Shown: positions 21,670-32,450 of the stretch, piece by piece
How positions within the stretch are numbered: the first letter of the stretch is position 1
Layout of the letters: each line of letters opens with the position of its first letter
Assembly (NCBI GenBank): GCA_027257055.1
Contig: JAPVLO010000007.1
Location: forward strand, 5,146,001 to 5,210,000
Source of the DNA: Cephalopachus bancanus
Taxonomy: Eukaryota > Chordata > Mammalia > Primates > Tarsiidae
Direction of reading: 5' to 3'
Length of the DNA stretch: 64,000 bases
Translations under genes and position numbers: made by a program
Notes under the pieces: model-generated
Told to the model about the DNA's origin: nothing
The model's input: only the letters and a program-made list of their open reading frames with translations
The model's database searches: none

Positions 21670-24114
21670 TGCCACCACATCTAATCTACAGTTTAAGATG
21701 TTCCATCTTCCAGAAGAAAATGATAGAGAAACAGAGAATTCACAAGTCAGGGGTTGCGCCGGTTTCCAGTAAGCTCTTTCTCTCCTGTGCTTTGTCACCC
21801 AAATTGCTGCCTTTGACTAGATATCTCTTGAGAAACTCTTAACTGCCATGTAATAAAATCTATTAGAAAATAACTCAAGTTCTCCCACATATAGATTTTT
21901 GTAGATACAGAATGTTTTAGAAGAATTATTCTCTCACACATATTTTATTAAAAAGCCTAGTGCTACACATCGCTCTTCTTAAAACAAAATTACTACCTGC
22001 AAGGAAATAGCCGTTTTTGAAAGAAAAAAAAGAGGGGGGGGGCATTCCAATGGAGCCCCTCTGTATTTCATTATAATTCGTTTGTTAAGTATTGAAAGGA
22101 TAATGGATAACAATGCATTTGTTAAATGAAAAAAAACTTCAAACATAAAGATTCATTTATGGGTTTCTTTCCCGGTGGTGTATGATTTTCTAAATCTATT
22201 CAAGTTTACAGATTTTAACGATTTGCACTCAGCATGTCAGAACAAAGGTGGAGATTTTGTTATCAAGTTTAGAAAAAATCATAAAGACAAGGTAACATCT
22301 TATACAAAACTTCTCTAGACTTTGAGGAAGAACAGAAGCTGTGACTTTTAAAATCATGGGAGCCTGGGCCGTTACCTCCAGATGTGCAGGAATTTCTTCT
22401 GGGTGTGGGGGGCTGGTACCACCTGGTTTGGGCCCTGCACCCACTTCCGTCTCCTCCAGCAGCTTCTGGAACTGAGTTACTGGTAATGAGCCGCAGGCAA
22501 ATGGCCCTTGCTCTCCGCACTTCTCCCAGCAATTTAGCCAGGAGATGTCACAGCAACACAGACCCAGAAAGCGTCACCACGTGGATCTGTCTGGTCTTGT
22601 TTCAGGGAATTTGGGGGCCACTGGGCATCAGGTGCAGGATCCGAGGGGCATCCTCCTGCCTCCACAGTCCTTTGCATGGTCCACTCCACTCTCCCAGAAC
22701 GGGGCTGGGGCCCACACATAGAGGAATGCAAGCCAGATCTGCTTTTATTTTGGAAGGGGGAAGGCTCCCCCTCAAGGATGGAGAGTGAAAGTTTATCTTC
22801 CCTCTAATCCAAGAAGCCCAGCTAGGGAGGGAGGGGAGGAGAGCAAAAAGGGGAGAGGAAAAGGGGAGGGGAAGGAGACCACACCAGACCAGACACCCCT
22901 CTCTCATCCAGCCCCATGGGGGGAGGGGTATCCATGCAGGACCGCCCTCTCCGTGACTTGCTATTTCATCTCACTGTGGTTGCTGCCATCACAGAGAAGA
23001 GGCAGAATGGTCCCTGGGGCCTCAGCCACTAGGGCATTTCCTATGGCTACCAGTCAGCACTTGGTCTCTGGCTTGTCTTCTATCAACATGGTTTTACGGG
23101 GCAGCAGAGTCAATGGCCCACAGAGGAGAAAATCTATGTGAGAAGCAAAAAATCACAGAACCCAAAGGTTCCCCAGGAGCCTCATCCAGAGAAGAGAAGC
23201 AGATCTAAGCAGGGCATAGCACGCTGCGAAGACGACGGACTCCGGAGAGTGTGGGCAACGGGGTCGAGGGAAGTTTGCATGCAGCCTCTTCCAGAGAGAG
23301 GCTGAGAGACAGGAAAGTCCATTTTAGCCAATTTCCAGGAAGGTTCCCGAGCTAAAATTAAATGGGTTTGAACTATTTATCGAGGTCTCAGGGTGAATCC
23401 ACACTCTTGGCTTAGTCCTCCTGGGTCCTATCTCTGTCTCTGCTGCATACAACTCCCAGGTCATGGTTCACCCTCCCAGGATGGCATGCACAAAACTGAA
23501 AATGGTACTCCTTCCCTGGGTCCCAAACCCTCTACAGCCCATCCACACTGTACACACTCTGGCCTCCCCTGAAGCCCACGAGTCAAATGTGCCTTGACAC
23601 AGCCTCTGGCTGCTTTACCTGGGTCTGTGTCTAAGAGGGTCACACACCTCATCTTTTCTTCTGTTCTTCCATCCTCTTTCTTGGAAGTCAAATCCTCTCT
23701 CTCTCAGGAATTGTCCTTGGGGAATGGCCCACTCCCTCTCCCTCTCTCTCTCAGGGATTGTCCTTGGGGAATGGCCCACTGGTGGCATTTCTCTTATGTG
23801 CTTTGTTGTAAACACGTCAGCACAGACATACAAACCTTGCCTCTGGGTATGTTCCCATGTCGTGGGGTAATAGTGCTCCATGCTACCATGTTCATTCACA
23901 AAATGACACAAAGTTGGTTTGGGCAATTTCAACCAAGGTTTGTCGAATGAATCATGGAAACAGTGAGAAGAGAAAAACTTCCCAGCACACCATTAATGGC
24001 TTCCCAAGGACTTCAGAACACATCCCTGGCTCTGGCCCACCCTGTCCCCTCAAGCACAGGCTAACTCCTGCACAAATTCCCTGCCTTTCTCTGTTTCCCT
24101 GCCACACTTGAGCT
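21670..24114. other. single-copy stretch, nothing firmly recognised
   Basis: The AT-rich first part (21840-22320) shows no known repeat. A purine patch lies at 22816-22880 and an A/G run at 22020-22041. Six CpGs cluster at about 23222-23272, too few for an island. A 47-bp duplication at 23697-23787 is listed separately. Confidence 0.4.
23697..23787. repeat. 47-bp tandem duplication
   Basis: Two adjacent copies of CTCTCTCAGG(A/G)ATTGTCC followed by TTGGGGAATGGCCCACT are seen, the second starting about 47 bases after the first and differing by few bases. The CT-rich edge probably promoted slippage. Confidence 0.9.
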
Positions 24115-24432
24115 CTGTGCTGTCCAGCATGGCGGCTATGAGCTCATGTGGTGACTGCGCATTTGACCTGTGTGTAGTCTGATCCGGGATTTGCTGCAAG
24201 AGGAAGAGCCCTGTGGGTTCCAAACACTTAGTACAAAAATAAAAGGGTTGTATGCGATCTCGCTGGTATTTTTATATGTATCAATTATGGAAGTGACACT
24301 GTTGCAGGTATACTAGATGAAGTAAGATGCATTTTTTCCACTTGTTTACCTGTTTCTTTTTACATTTTGTTTAATGTGGCTATTAGAACATTTGCAACTG
24401 CATGGTTTGCACTGTCTTTCTCTTGGACTGCA
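24115..24432 (-). mobile_element. MER33-like hAT-Charlie MITE
   Basis: Reads as the reverse of MER33. It begins CTGTGCTGTCCAGCATGG, then GTGACTGCGCATTTGA and CAAACACTTAGTACAAAAAT, then CACTTGTTTACCTGTTTCTT and TTTAATGTGGCTATTAGAAC, ending CTTGGACTGCAC. Length of about 318 bp is close to that of a complete element. No coding capacity. Confidence 0.75.
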
Positions 24433-24599
24433 CTTATGTTTCCAGAGTGGTCTTTGCCTTCCTTCTAGAACATGCTATGCGGTGACTCAGCTAGAGTTTG
24501 AACCATGGCTTCCACTGCCTGGGTGGCTCATTCTCTGATCTTTAATGACTGCTCCAATGCAAAATCCAGGATTGGGCTTAACTGCAGGCTTCTCAAAGA

Positions 24600-24825
24600 A
24601 GTCTTCTTTGGCCACATAGTTTAAAGTAGCTCTTCCCCAAAGCTTCCATCCTGTCTACCAATATTTCATGTTTTGATTCTGTACATGGCACTTCTGGCTT
24701 CCTGATACTGTCATTATGTGCTGACTTGTTTGTTTTATGTTTATCCCCCTATACTGTCAGCTCCAGGAGGGCCAGCATCTCATTCGATCTTTAATCCATG
24801 ATACCTCCAGTCCCCATGATGCCGG
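24600..24825 (+). mobile_element. L2 LINE 3'-end fragment
   Basis: The series TACTGTCAGCTCCAGGAGGG, CCAGCATCTCATTCGATC and AATCCATGATACCTCCAGTC follows the L2 3' end ('actgtaagctccatgagggcaggga ... atccccagcgcc'). The 5' edge is approximate; no reading frame survives. Confidence 0.55.
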
Positions 24826-24880
24826 ACACACAGCATGCAGCTATCTGTCTGAAAGAGTCTTCACCAGGAAACGAAATTCA

Positions 24881-25440
24881 CAACCAACCAACATCAGCAT
24901 CAGCAATACCACCCACATCAGCAACATCAGCATCAACAATACCACCAACGTCAGCACCATTGACATCAGCATCACTAACTTCAACACCACCAACACCAAC
25001 ACCCATCTCACCAACATCAGCATTAACAATAGCAACATCAGCATCAATACTACCAACATGAACAACAGCAGCATCTGCAACACCAACATCAACACCACCA
25101 ATATCAAAGCCACCGCCATTAACAATACCAGCATCAACACCACCAACATCAGTATTCACAACATTGACACCAACATCAGCATGAACAACAGCAGCAGCAA
25201 CTTTAACAGTATTGACACTACCAACATCCACACCATCAGCACCAGTTTCAACAATATCAGTACCACTAACATCAAGAATAACAACCCTCCCATATTAATA
25301 TCAATAAAAGCATCATCAGTAATATGAACAGCACCTACACCAGCATCAACATTACCAATATCACAAACATCACCATCACTATCAACAATATTGGCAACAA
25401 CACTGCCAACATCAACAATACCAATGTCAACACTGCCAAC
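24881..25440. repeat. period-3 A/C-rich tract (AAC/ACC/ATC/AGC)
   Basis: 560 bases are made almost only of the triplets AAC, ACC, ATC, AGC, AAT and ATT on the plus strand, often as ACCAACATCAGC. Because no stop triplet arises, frames stay open on both strands. On plus there is a 196-codon frame (24737-25327) rich in Asn, Thr, Ser and Ile. On minus there are frames rich in Val/Asp/Gly and in Leu/Met/Val. There is no evidence that any is a gene. Confidence 0.95.
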
Positions 25441-26406
25441 AAAGACAGAGGAAATATATGCATATGGGGCCAAGATAACAGAAAATCAGTGACAGACTTG
25501 TCTCTCAAGTCCACTTTCTCCCTCCTCCAAGGCTACATCACAACCTTTCATCCCACTTTTAGTGCATCTTCAGTATTCTCTCTGTTCTATAAACTCCATG
25601 GCACACAGTAACATGCTTCCTTCTGCATTGCTTCCCATCTTGTCACCTTCTGCTTTTCACCAGCCCTCAGTTCCACTCGGGCCAGCATCCTGAGTCACAC
25701 AGTCCTGCTCAGAACACCTGTCCTGCAGGAGGCTTGGAGGCAAGAGCTCTGGGTGGCTCACCTTGGTTGCTGGTGATGAACACCAGAGCCAAGTTCACAG
25801 CCCAACAGTGACCCATGTAGAGGCCCAACTTATCACATAGAAAGCTATCCTGAAAACCCATGTGCTACCTCTGGGCTGATTCATACCACACACACGTGTA
25901 CTCAGAAAACCAATACAAGAAGAAGCAAAATTCTGTTGTAACATAACAAGGCATGGGTTATACCATGTGCCATGTGTTGTACAGTTGTACAGCAACGGAG
26001 TCAGTGACATAATTTGATGTCATTCTTCTAGAAGGCACTTTATTCCCAAGGACTTGAGGTAGTAGAAGTTTGGTAAACTGTTATGCAGTGTGGGTAAGAA
26101 ATTCAATTACTGAAACACACCCCAAGTGTAACCACACAAATCTTATACAGACTGCCATTGTCAGATAACTGGAGTACAGTCAACCATCCTTGTTGGCACT
26201 TTGATGATCCTGAATGCAGCTGTATGTTTCTTTAATGATTCAGGGGGTGTTTTCAGAGCCTTCTGTTGGTTCATCACATGACAGTTATTGAGCCATATGT
26301 GTTGGGCTGGGCCCACTCTATCAAGGAGTGTCCAAAAGTGTGATCTCAATTTCACAATAGAGAGATGTGGACACCCATGCCCACAGTTACAGTAACAATA
26401 CCCAAC
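25441..26406. other. single-copy stretch, nothing recognised
   Basis: No repeat family or exon recognised on either strand. Confidence 0.4.
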
Positions 26407-26420
26407 AAGTTATTAAAATA

Positions 26421-26681
26421 GGGCCAGGCATCACGTCTATAATCCCAGCACTCGGGAAGCCGAGGCAGGAAGATTACTTGAGCCCAGAGTTCGAGATAAG
26501 TCTGGGCAATAGTGAGATCTCGTCTTTACCAAAAATAAAAAAATGAAACTAGCTGGGTATGGTGGCGCATGCCTGTAGTTCCAGTTACTCAGGAGGCTGA
26601 AGTGGAAGGATCACTTGAACCCAGAATACCAAGGCTGCAGTGAACTGTGATGGCACTACCCCAACTGAAAAAGAAAAAAAA
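26421..26681 (+). mobile_element. old AluJ-like dimer with target duplication
   Basis: Starts GGGCCAGGCATCACGTCTAT. The left arm carries AATCCCAGCACTCGGG and TTGAGCCCAGAGTTCGAGAT; the linker is ACCAAAAATAAAAAAATGAA; the right arm reaches GTGATGGCACTACCCC with the last part lost before the A-tail. Target duplications AAGTTATTAAAA (26407-26418) and AAGTTGTTAAAA (26682-26693) differ at one base. Confidence 0.9.
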
Positions 26682-26693
26682 AAGTTGTTAAAA

Positions 26694-28214
26694 CAAATGT
26701 ACTAGAACATTGGCTGTGCCTATGGTAGGGCGATGAGGCCTTCCGGCTCAAACTGCTCCTTCTAGAACAGACCACTACCATCTCACGAGAGCCCTATACT
26801 CTTCCTCCGATAAAGACCTTCCTCCCAAAGCTCTGTCCCCCAGGCATAATGTCCTAGGATTTCGCTGACCATTGCCCTCCAAAAGTAATCAATATGCGGC
26901 CATACATTAGATGCACCTTGTGGACTGAGAAGACACCTGGAAGTGAGAAGCCACAGGAACCTGGCCACAGAAGAGCCCAAGGTAACATCAGATTGGACAT
27001 GGGTGGCCATCCCACCTGGCTGCAGGTATGCCAGGAAGGAAAGATGTTTATGTAATAAGCACAGGGTAGTCTGCTACCCTGAGACGTCCACATCACAGTG
27101 ACCCAGTGAGAAAACCAGTTATCCTTGTTACTTGTTAAAATTGCTACAGTCATGAAATGGCAGCACCTCTCATATGAGAGCAACAGCACCAGGGATCTGG
27201 CGGGCCCGAGGGTGCTCCCAGGAGTTGCCATCTGGGACCTGTGAACTTCAGTTCCACTGGATGGCTCCACCCCTCCTGCCACTTTCTTTTTCTGCTGAAC
27301 AGTTGCAGTCAGGCCTCAGAAATGAGCTCTAGGGAAGTCCAAGTTCCAGTCATCTCTGAGGGACTGCCTGGGAGACCTGACCTCCTCAGAAGAAAGACTA
27401 TGGAGATGCCACGTCTGTTATAGGGGCGGAGGCTGAGTCGCTCCCCTGACAGGAGGACTCTGCTGGGTCAGCAGGGAAGGCCAGTTGTTCGTGGTGCTGC
27501 ATTACCCGGGTCAGCTCATGGCACTGAACTTGCCAACATGGCAGTTTTAAGTCTCTCGAAGTGGTGTCTGTGGCTTGGTTTGGGGAAAGAACACCAGAGT
27601 GTCCCCTCCCATCCATCAGCTCCTGCCCATCTCAAGGTCTAGACTCCAAGGGGAGACAGGAGGCCTCACAGGTAATAACACAGCCCCTTGGATCCTCACA
27701 TGGCTGCTGTGCCTATGGGAAGGTTGGACATGACAGAGGCCAGACCTCGGTCTGTGTGTGTCCCCAAACCTTCATCTGCATCTCAGGGCAGCGCCACCAG
27801 AGGGGAGACCACGTCCGCCTTGTAGCCCTTCTGTTAACATGACGTGTCTGGAGATATTCCATTTATTTTTTAATTCACCCATCAGTTTGGGAAAATAATG
27901 CATTCCATCATTGTACACTTGAATGTGTTACTCCATGATTCTTTCATGGATATTTGTAAGACACAGAAATAGGCTTTCCCAGAGCTCTGTCTGGAGGTTT
28001 CTGGGAATCAGCGTCTCGCCTGAATCACAAGCTGTCTCCCCCTTGACCACACACCCTTCCATTCCTTCAGCCTCCACCAACCCATCTTGCTTTCAGATAT
28101 ATCAAGGCAAGCTTCAGACATTGGAACAAGCCACCTCTGAGGACCCTGTCACGCATATCATGAACGAGGGCTCAATCATTTCCTGGACTTTTGGCTAAGA
28201 TCAAGTATAGGATG
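26694..28214. other. single-copy stretch, possibly old ERV-derived, unresolved
   Basis: No confident family. The minus strand keeps a 142-codon frame at 26854-27282 with Trp- and Cys-rich composition but no motif I recognise. Confidence 0.35.
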
Positions 28215-28460
28215 AATGCAATCACAGCTCACTCCAGCCTCAAACTCCTGGGCTCAAGTGATCCTCCCTTCTCAGTCTCCCAAGAAGCTGGGACTATAGG
28301 CACACACCACCATGTCTGGCTAATATTTTTTTATTTTTGTAGAGATGAGGTCTCGCTATGTTGCCCAGGCTGGGTCTTGAACCCCTGGGCTCAAGCAATC
28401 CTCCTGCCTCAGACTCCCAAAGTGCTGGGATTATAGGAATGCGCCACCACTCCCTGCCTC
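28215..28460 (-). mobile_element. old AluJ-like copy, missing its 3' end
   Basis: Begins inside the right arm at CACAGCTCACTCCAGCCTCA without T-run or first 50 bases of the antisense Alu. It continues through the linker (ATATTTTTTTATTTTTGTAG) and a full left arm, ending GCGCCACCACTCCCTGCC. Loss of the 3' side is unusual for target-primed insertion and points to a later deletion. Confidence 0.88.
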
Positions 28461-28670
28461 ATTTGTGGTTCTTTTTTCATGTCATGTGTACAAGGAGGGA
28501 AACCCACATCTCAGATGTACCCGTTGTGGAGTTGTGACAAAGACACCCCCATGCATGGCAGCCCCTACTGTGACAGTGGACACTGACATCCTCCCAGAGA
28601 GTCTCATCTACCCATCACTCTGACTCCACCATTGTCAGAGAGAAACACTATGATAGCTTTTTGTTTGTGT

Positions 28671-28960
28671 TTTAGAGACAGGGTCTCACTTTGTCACCCA
28701 GGTTGGACTACAGTGGTGCAATCAGCTCACTGCAGCCTCTACCTTCTGGGCTCAAGTGATCCTCCTACCTCAGCCTCCAGAGTAGCTGAGACTTCAGGTG
28801 TGTGCAACCATGCTAACCTGGCTAACGTTTTTTGTGTTTGGTAGAGACAGGGTCTCACTTTGTTGTCCTGGCTGGTCTCGAATGCCTGGCCTTAAGTGGT
28901 CCTCTTGTCTTGTCCTCCCAAAACATTGGGGGTACAAGTGTGAGCCACTGTGCTTGGCCA
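28671..28960 (-). mobile_element. old Alu dimer (antisense)
   Basis: Blocks GAGACAGGGTCTCACTTTGT, CAGCTCACTGCAGCCTCTAC and GTAGAGACAGGGTCTCACTT, ending GAGCCACTGTGCTTGGCC. Both arms are present. Strongly diverged; no clear target duplication. Confidence 0.9.
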
Positions 28961-29637
28961 GGTTTCCCATTTAATGCTACTTTTTCAAAACTACATCTGT
29001 TAAACAATTTTCCCTCTGTGGTGCCTGGATCTTGGCCGGGATCTATCTACACATGCAGGAGGTGCTCAGTGGCTGGTAGAGTTAGAGTAATGGCCATCAA
29101 GTGTTTTTAGATCCACGTAGGAAGGGCAGAGCTACAGTGTGCAAAGCACTTTTCTCAAGTCTCCTAGTGAGGCTGGGAGGATGTGGGCTTGACAAGAGTT
29201 GGTGCCCAGAAGCTTCCAGACAAAGATCTGGGAAATCCTGTGGGTTTCTGAGAGATATCAATGCATGAATCATAAAATAATACTTTAAAGTATAAAGTGA
29301 TGAGATACATTAATTTTCCAAACTGATAAATGGATTAAAAAAAACAGACTTGAATGGTATAAAATGGCTAGACACGCTGCCTTGCTGCCTTTGCACCTTT
29401 AAACACTATAAAAGCTTTCAGGCTGTGCTGAGGAGGTCGGACACCTGTGAATGGCAAGATTTGTGGTGTTTCGTGTGTGCCTACAAACCCTTAAAACCTA
29501 TTGGAGAGTGCCCCAGGAATACAGCCAGCAGCCAGCAGGAGAACAGTCTCTTCATTTCTAAATGGTGACCAAAGGGTACTTCCAGTTCATGACTTGGTAA
29601 ACTAAGGAAGAGGGGCATCAAATAATGACAGCATTGA
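28961..29637. other. single-copy stretch, nothing recognised
   Basis: No repeat or gene recognised. AT-rich between 29260 and 29370. Confidence 0.4.
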
Positions 29638-29860
29638 CTCTCTCTCTCTTCCCTCCCCCCTCCTCTTTCTCTCCCTCTCCCTCTCTCTCCTCCCCCCTCC
29701 TCTCTCTCCCCCATCTCCTCCCTCCTCCTCTCTCTCTCCCATCTCTTCCCCCTCCTCTCTCTCCCCCATCTCCTCCCTCTCCCCCTCTCTCTCCCATCTC
29801 TTCCCCCCTCCTCTCTCCCTCTCTGTCTGTTTCCTCCCCCTTCCCCCCTCTCCTCTCCTT
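29638..29860. repeat. polypyrimidine tract (CTCTCTCCC-type)
   Basis: About 220 bases are almost free of purines on the plus strand, built from TCTC, CCCC and TCTCCCATCTC(TT)CCTCC units. The last form repeats about every 50 bases (near 29707, 29737, 29766 and 29791). The Ser/Leu/Pro and Gly/Arg/Glu open frames over it are repeat artefacts. Confidence 0.95.
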
Positions 29861-31214
29861 CAATCCTCTTGGCCAGCAGTCAGACCCCATGACACGTTTT
29901 ATGGAGTACACACTTCTTGTACTTTAGAACTTATCCTGCAATTTAAAATAAATCAGCCCTGTACAAATTTCACCATGAGTATAATTCACTCCAAGGGAAA
30001 CAATCGTATAGCAATCACCACCGCGGGACGTCTTTTAGCCAAAGCTACTTAGAGGGATCATTCCACAGGGAACCCGCGTGAACTCCAAGCGTTTGTTTAT
30101 AGAGGCCCTGAACAAATGACTTAATTTGGAGTGATCTTTTTAAAAAATTTAAAAGCCCAGCTCTGTTCCATGAAAAAGGCACACAGCACTGTCCTAGCCA
30201 TCAATCACCTTCACGTCACCCTGCTCTGGGCTCTGCCTCTTGAAAGTCAGAACGATGAACTTGGGGACAGAGTGAGGCAGACTCATGCCTTAAGATGCCA
30301 AATCACACTTGATACTAAGTGGACAATGACTGCTGTCCTGAGCATCATTTGAAAAAATCCACAGCACTGAATGATTGCCTCTTCTACATGGTAAAACTCT
30401 CTCCCCAAAGAACCATGGGCTGTGCTGCCTCCTTTCCTCTAGCTGTAAAGAACAGACATCAGGACAAGGGTGGCTCGGAGACTTGGGCACAGCTTACACT
30501 TGGGCACAGATCTATGCCTGCTGGGGATGCCGAGCTCAGCTTGTGCTTTTTTCCAGCCCATACGTGGTTGAAACTGCACATGCAGCCTGTGTCCATGGAC
30601 GGGACTTTGAAGAGTACTTCAATTACAAAGCAGACTGGCATATTGACAAGTCCTCATGGGGTGAACTTGGCAGCTGGGAGACCCAGATGTTGGGCTTTGA
30701 TAGATGTTGTGTGAGTGCAATGTTTCAAGCTAGATTTCTGGCTGGAAAATTGAGGGGCGAGTACAAATTAACCTGCCGAAGGGCTGCCTTGTCAGTCTGC
30801 ATTTCCTTCCGATGACTGTTCAGGGAAAAACGGGAAACAGCAAGAATCAGAAAATCTCTACGATGTAAGTTGATAGCGGAGCAGGTTGAAACGCAAACTT
30901 TGTGTGGCCAGTTCCTACAACTCTGCACTCACATGCTCAGGGGCTGAAGCTTGCAGTACTCATTAGAAAAATGGAGGACCCGTAATGTCCATAAAGACAT
31001 TGATGGAAAGCTATCCTCTAGGACTCACTCTCGGTCACACGGTGGGACGTGGCTGATGACCCTGACTCCAGTCCTGCTTCGCACCCCTCCCCTCTCCAGG
31101 GACTCTTCACACCCAAGCCTCCCACTTCTAGCCCATGAGTAACCAAAATGCCCCCCACCTCCCCAGAAACGAACCCACAGAACTGCAGCCCTCTGATCTC
31201 TGACCGAAGACAAA
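29861..31214. other. single-copy stretch, nothing recognised
   Basis: No family recognised. Overlapping open frames of 131 and 146 codons on plus (30319-30815) carry no motif and share bases with minus-strand frames. Confidence 0.4.
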
Positions 31215-32140
31215 GGCAATAATGAAGAAAGGAGGATCTTTTCATCAACGGGTAAGGGAAAACTGGACATTCACACGCAAGAAAAAAATGAATCTAGACA
31301 CAGAACTTAGACCCATCACAAAACTAACTCAGCATGGATCCTAGAACTACATGAAATGCAAAAACCATAAAACTCTGAGAAGATAACACAGAGGAAAACC
31401 TAACATTGAGTATGGTGATGACTTTTTTGATAAAACACCAAAGGCATCATCTATGAAAGAAATAACTGGCATGCTGGACTTGGTTAGAATTAAAGCTGCT
31501 GTAAAAGACAGCCAAGAAAACATGCAGACAAGCCACAGACTGGGAGAAAATGTTTGCAAATGACACATCAGATAAAAGACCGTCATCCAAATACTCAGAG
31601 GACCCTCAACAGTCAATAAATAACACAGAGGGTAAACAACAACACAGAGGACCTGATTTTAAAATGGGCCAGAGATCCGAGTGGCAAACAAGCCACAGAA
31701 AGACACTCCATGTCATATTTTATTGGGGAAATTCAAGCTAACACAGCAACGAGAAGCTACCACTCTCCTAGCTGAATGGCCCTAAAGCAGAACACGACAA
31801 CACCAAGTACTGGGGAGCATGTGGGGACAGGAGTCCTCGCCCACTGCTAGGGTAATGCAAGATGGGATGAATACTTTGGAGAACATTTGGGGCAGTTTTT
31901 TAGAAAACTAAGCAGACTCTCCACACACAACCCAGTAACCACACTCCTTGGTATTTACTCAAAGGAGTCGAGCCCACAAGTCCATACACAAAATTCGCAT
32001 CGGACGTTTATAACTGCCAAGCTTGATTCATAACTGCCAAGACTTGGGTGCAATTGAGATAAGCTTCTGTAGGTGAGTGGGAAATGGATGGGTCCACCCA
32101 GACAATGGAACGCCATTCAGTGTTAAAAAATAAGAAATGA
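31215..32140 (+). mobile_element. old LINE-1 (L1M), ORF2 3' part
   Basis: Follows the order of an L1 ORF2 C-terminal region: AACTGGACATTCACACGCAA near 31260, CTCAGCATGGATCCTAGAAC near 31329, GACTGGGAGAAAATGTTTGC near 31538, TTAAAATGGGCCAGAGA near 31659, GGGGAGCATGTGGGGACAGG near 31813 and CAATGGAACGCCATTCAG near 32103. Stops and frameshifts are frequent, so it is a dead remnant. A young Alu interrupts it at 32141 and it resumes at 32451. Confidence 0.85.
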
Positions 32141-32439
32141 GCCAGGCTCGGTGGCTCAGCCTGTAATCCCGTGCCTTTGGGAGGCTGAGGTGAGTGGATT
32201 GCCTGAGCCCGCGGGTTCGAGACCCACCTGGGCAGCGAGACCTCATCTCTACAATAAATTCAAAAATCAGCCAGGCGTGGTAGCGCACGCCTGTAATTCT
32301 GGCTACTCAGAAGGCTAAGGCGGAAGGATCACGGGAGCCCAGCGGGTCGAGGCTGCAGTGGCCGGGAGCGGCCACTGCACTCCAGTCTGGGTGACAGAGT
32401 GAGACTCCAACTCAAAAAAAAAAAAAAAAAAAAAAAAAA
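32141..32439 (+). mobile_element. lineage-specific young Alu inserted in LINE-1
   Basis: Complete dimer. Left arm GGTGGCTCAGCCTGTAATCC (one base shorter than GGCTCACGCC in standard Alu) and GCCTGAGCCCGCGGGTTCGA, which is a strong Pol III B-box-like block. Linker CTCTACAATAAATTC. Right arm carries the perfect hairpin AGTGGCCGGGAGCGGCCACT at 32355-32374. Uninterrupted tail of 28 A (32414-32441). Target duplication AAGAAATGAGC at 32132-32142 and 32440-32450. The long pure tail and perfect duplication indicate a recent insertion. Confidence 0.95.
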
Positions 32440-32450
32440 AAGAAATGAGC

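Noticed and set aside
23222..23272. CpG island / promoter
   Set aside because: About six CpGs in 50 bases but no extended CpG density or GC box cluster.
24737..25327. 196-codon plus frame resembling an Asn/Thr-rich cell-surface protein
   Set aside because: A period-3 repeat without stop triplets explains it fully.
26854..27282. Retroviral protein remnant on the minus strand
   Set aside because: Trp-rich 142-codon frame, but I see no retroviral motif and cannot place it; left as unresolved sequence.
32205..32235. tRNA gene suggested by a GGGTTCGAGACCC block
   Set aside because: This is the Pol III B-box region of an Alu; no cloverleaf or acceptor stem surrounds it.
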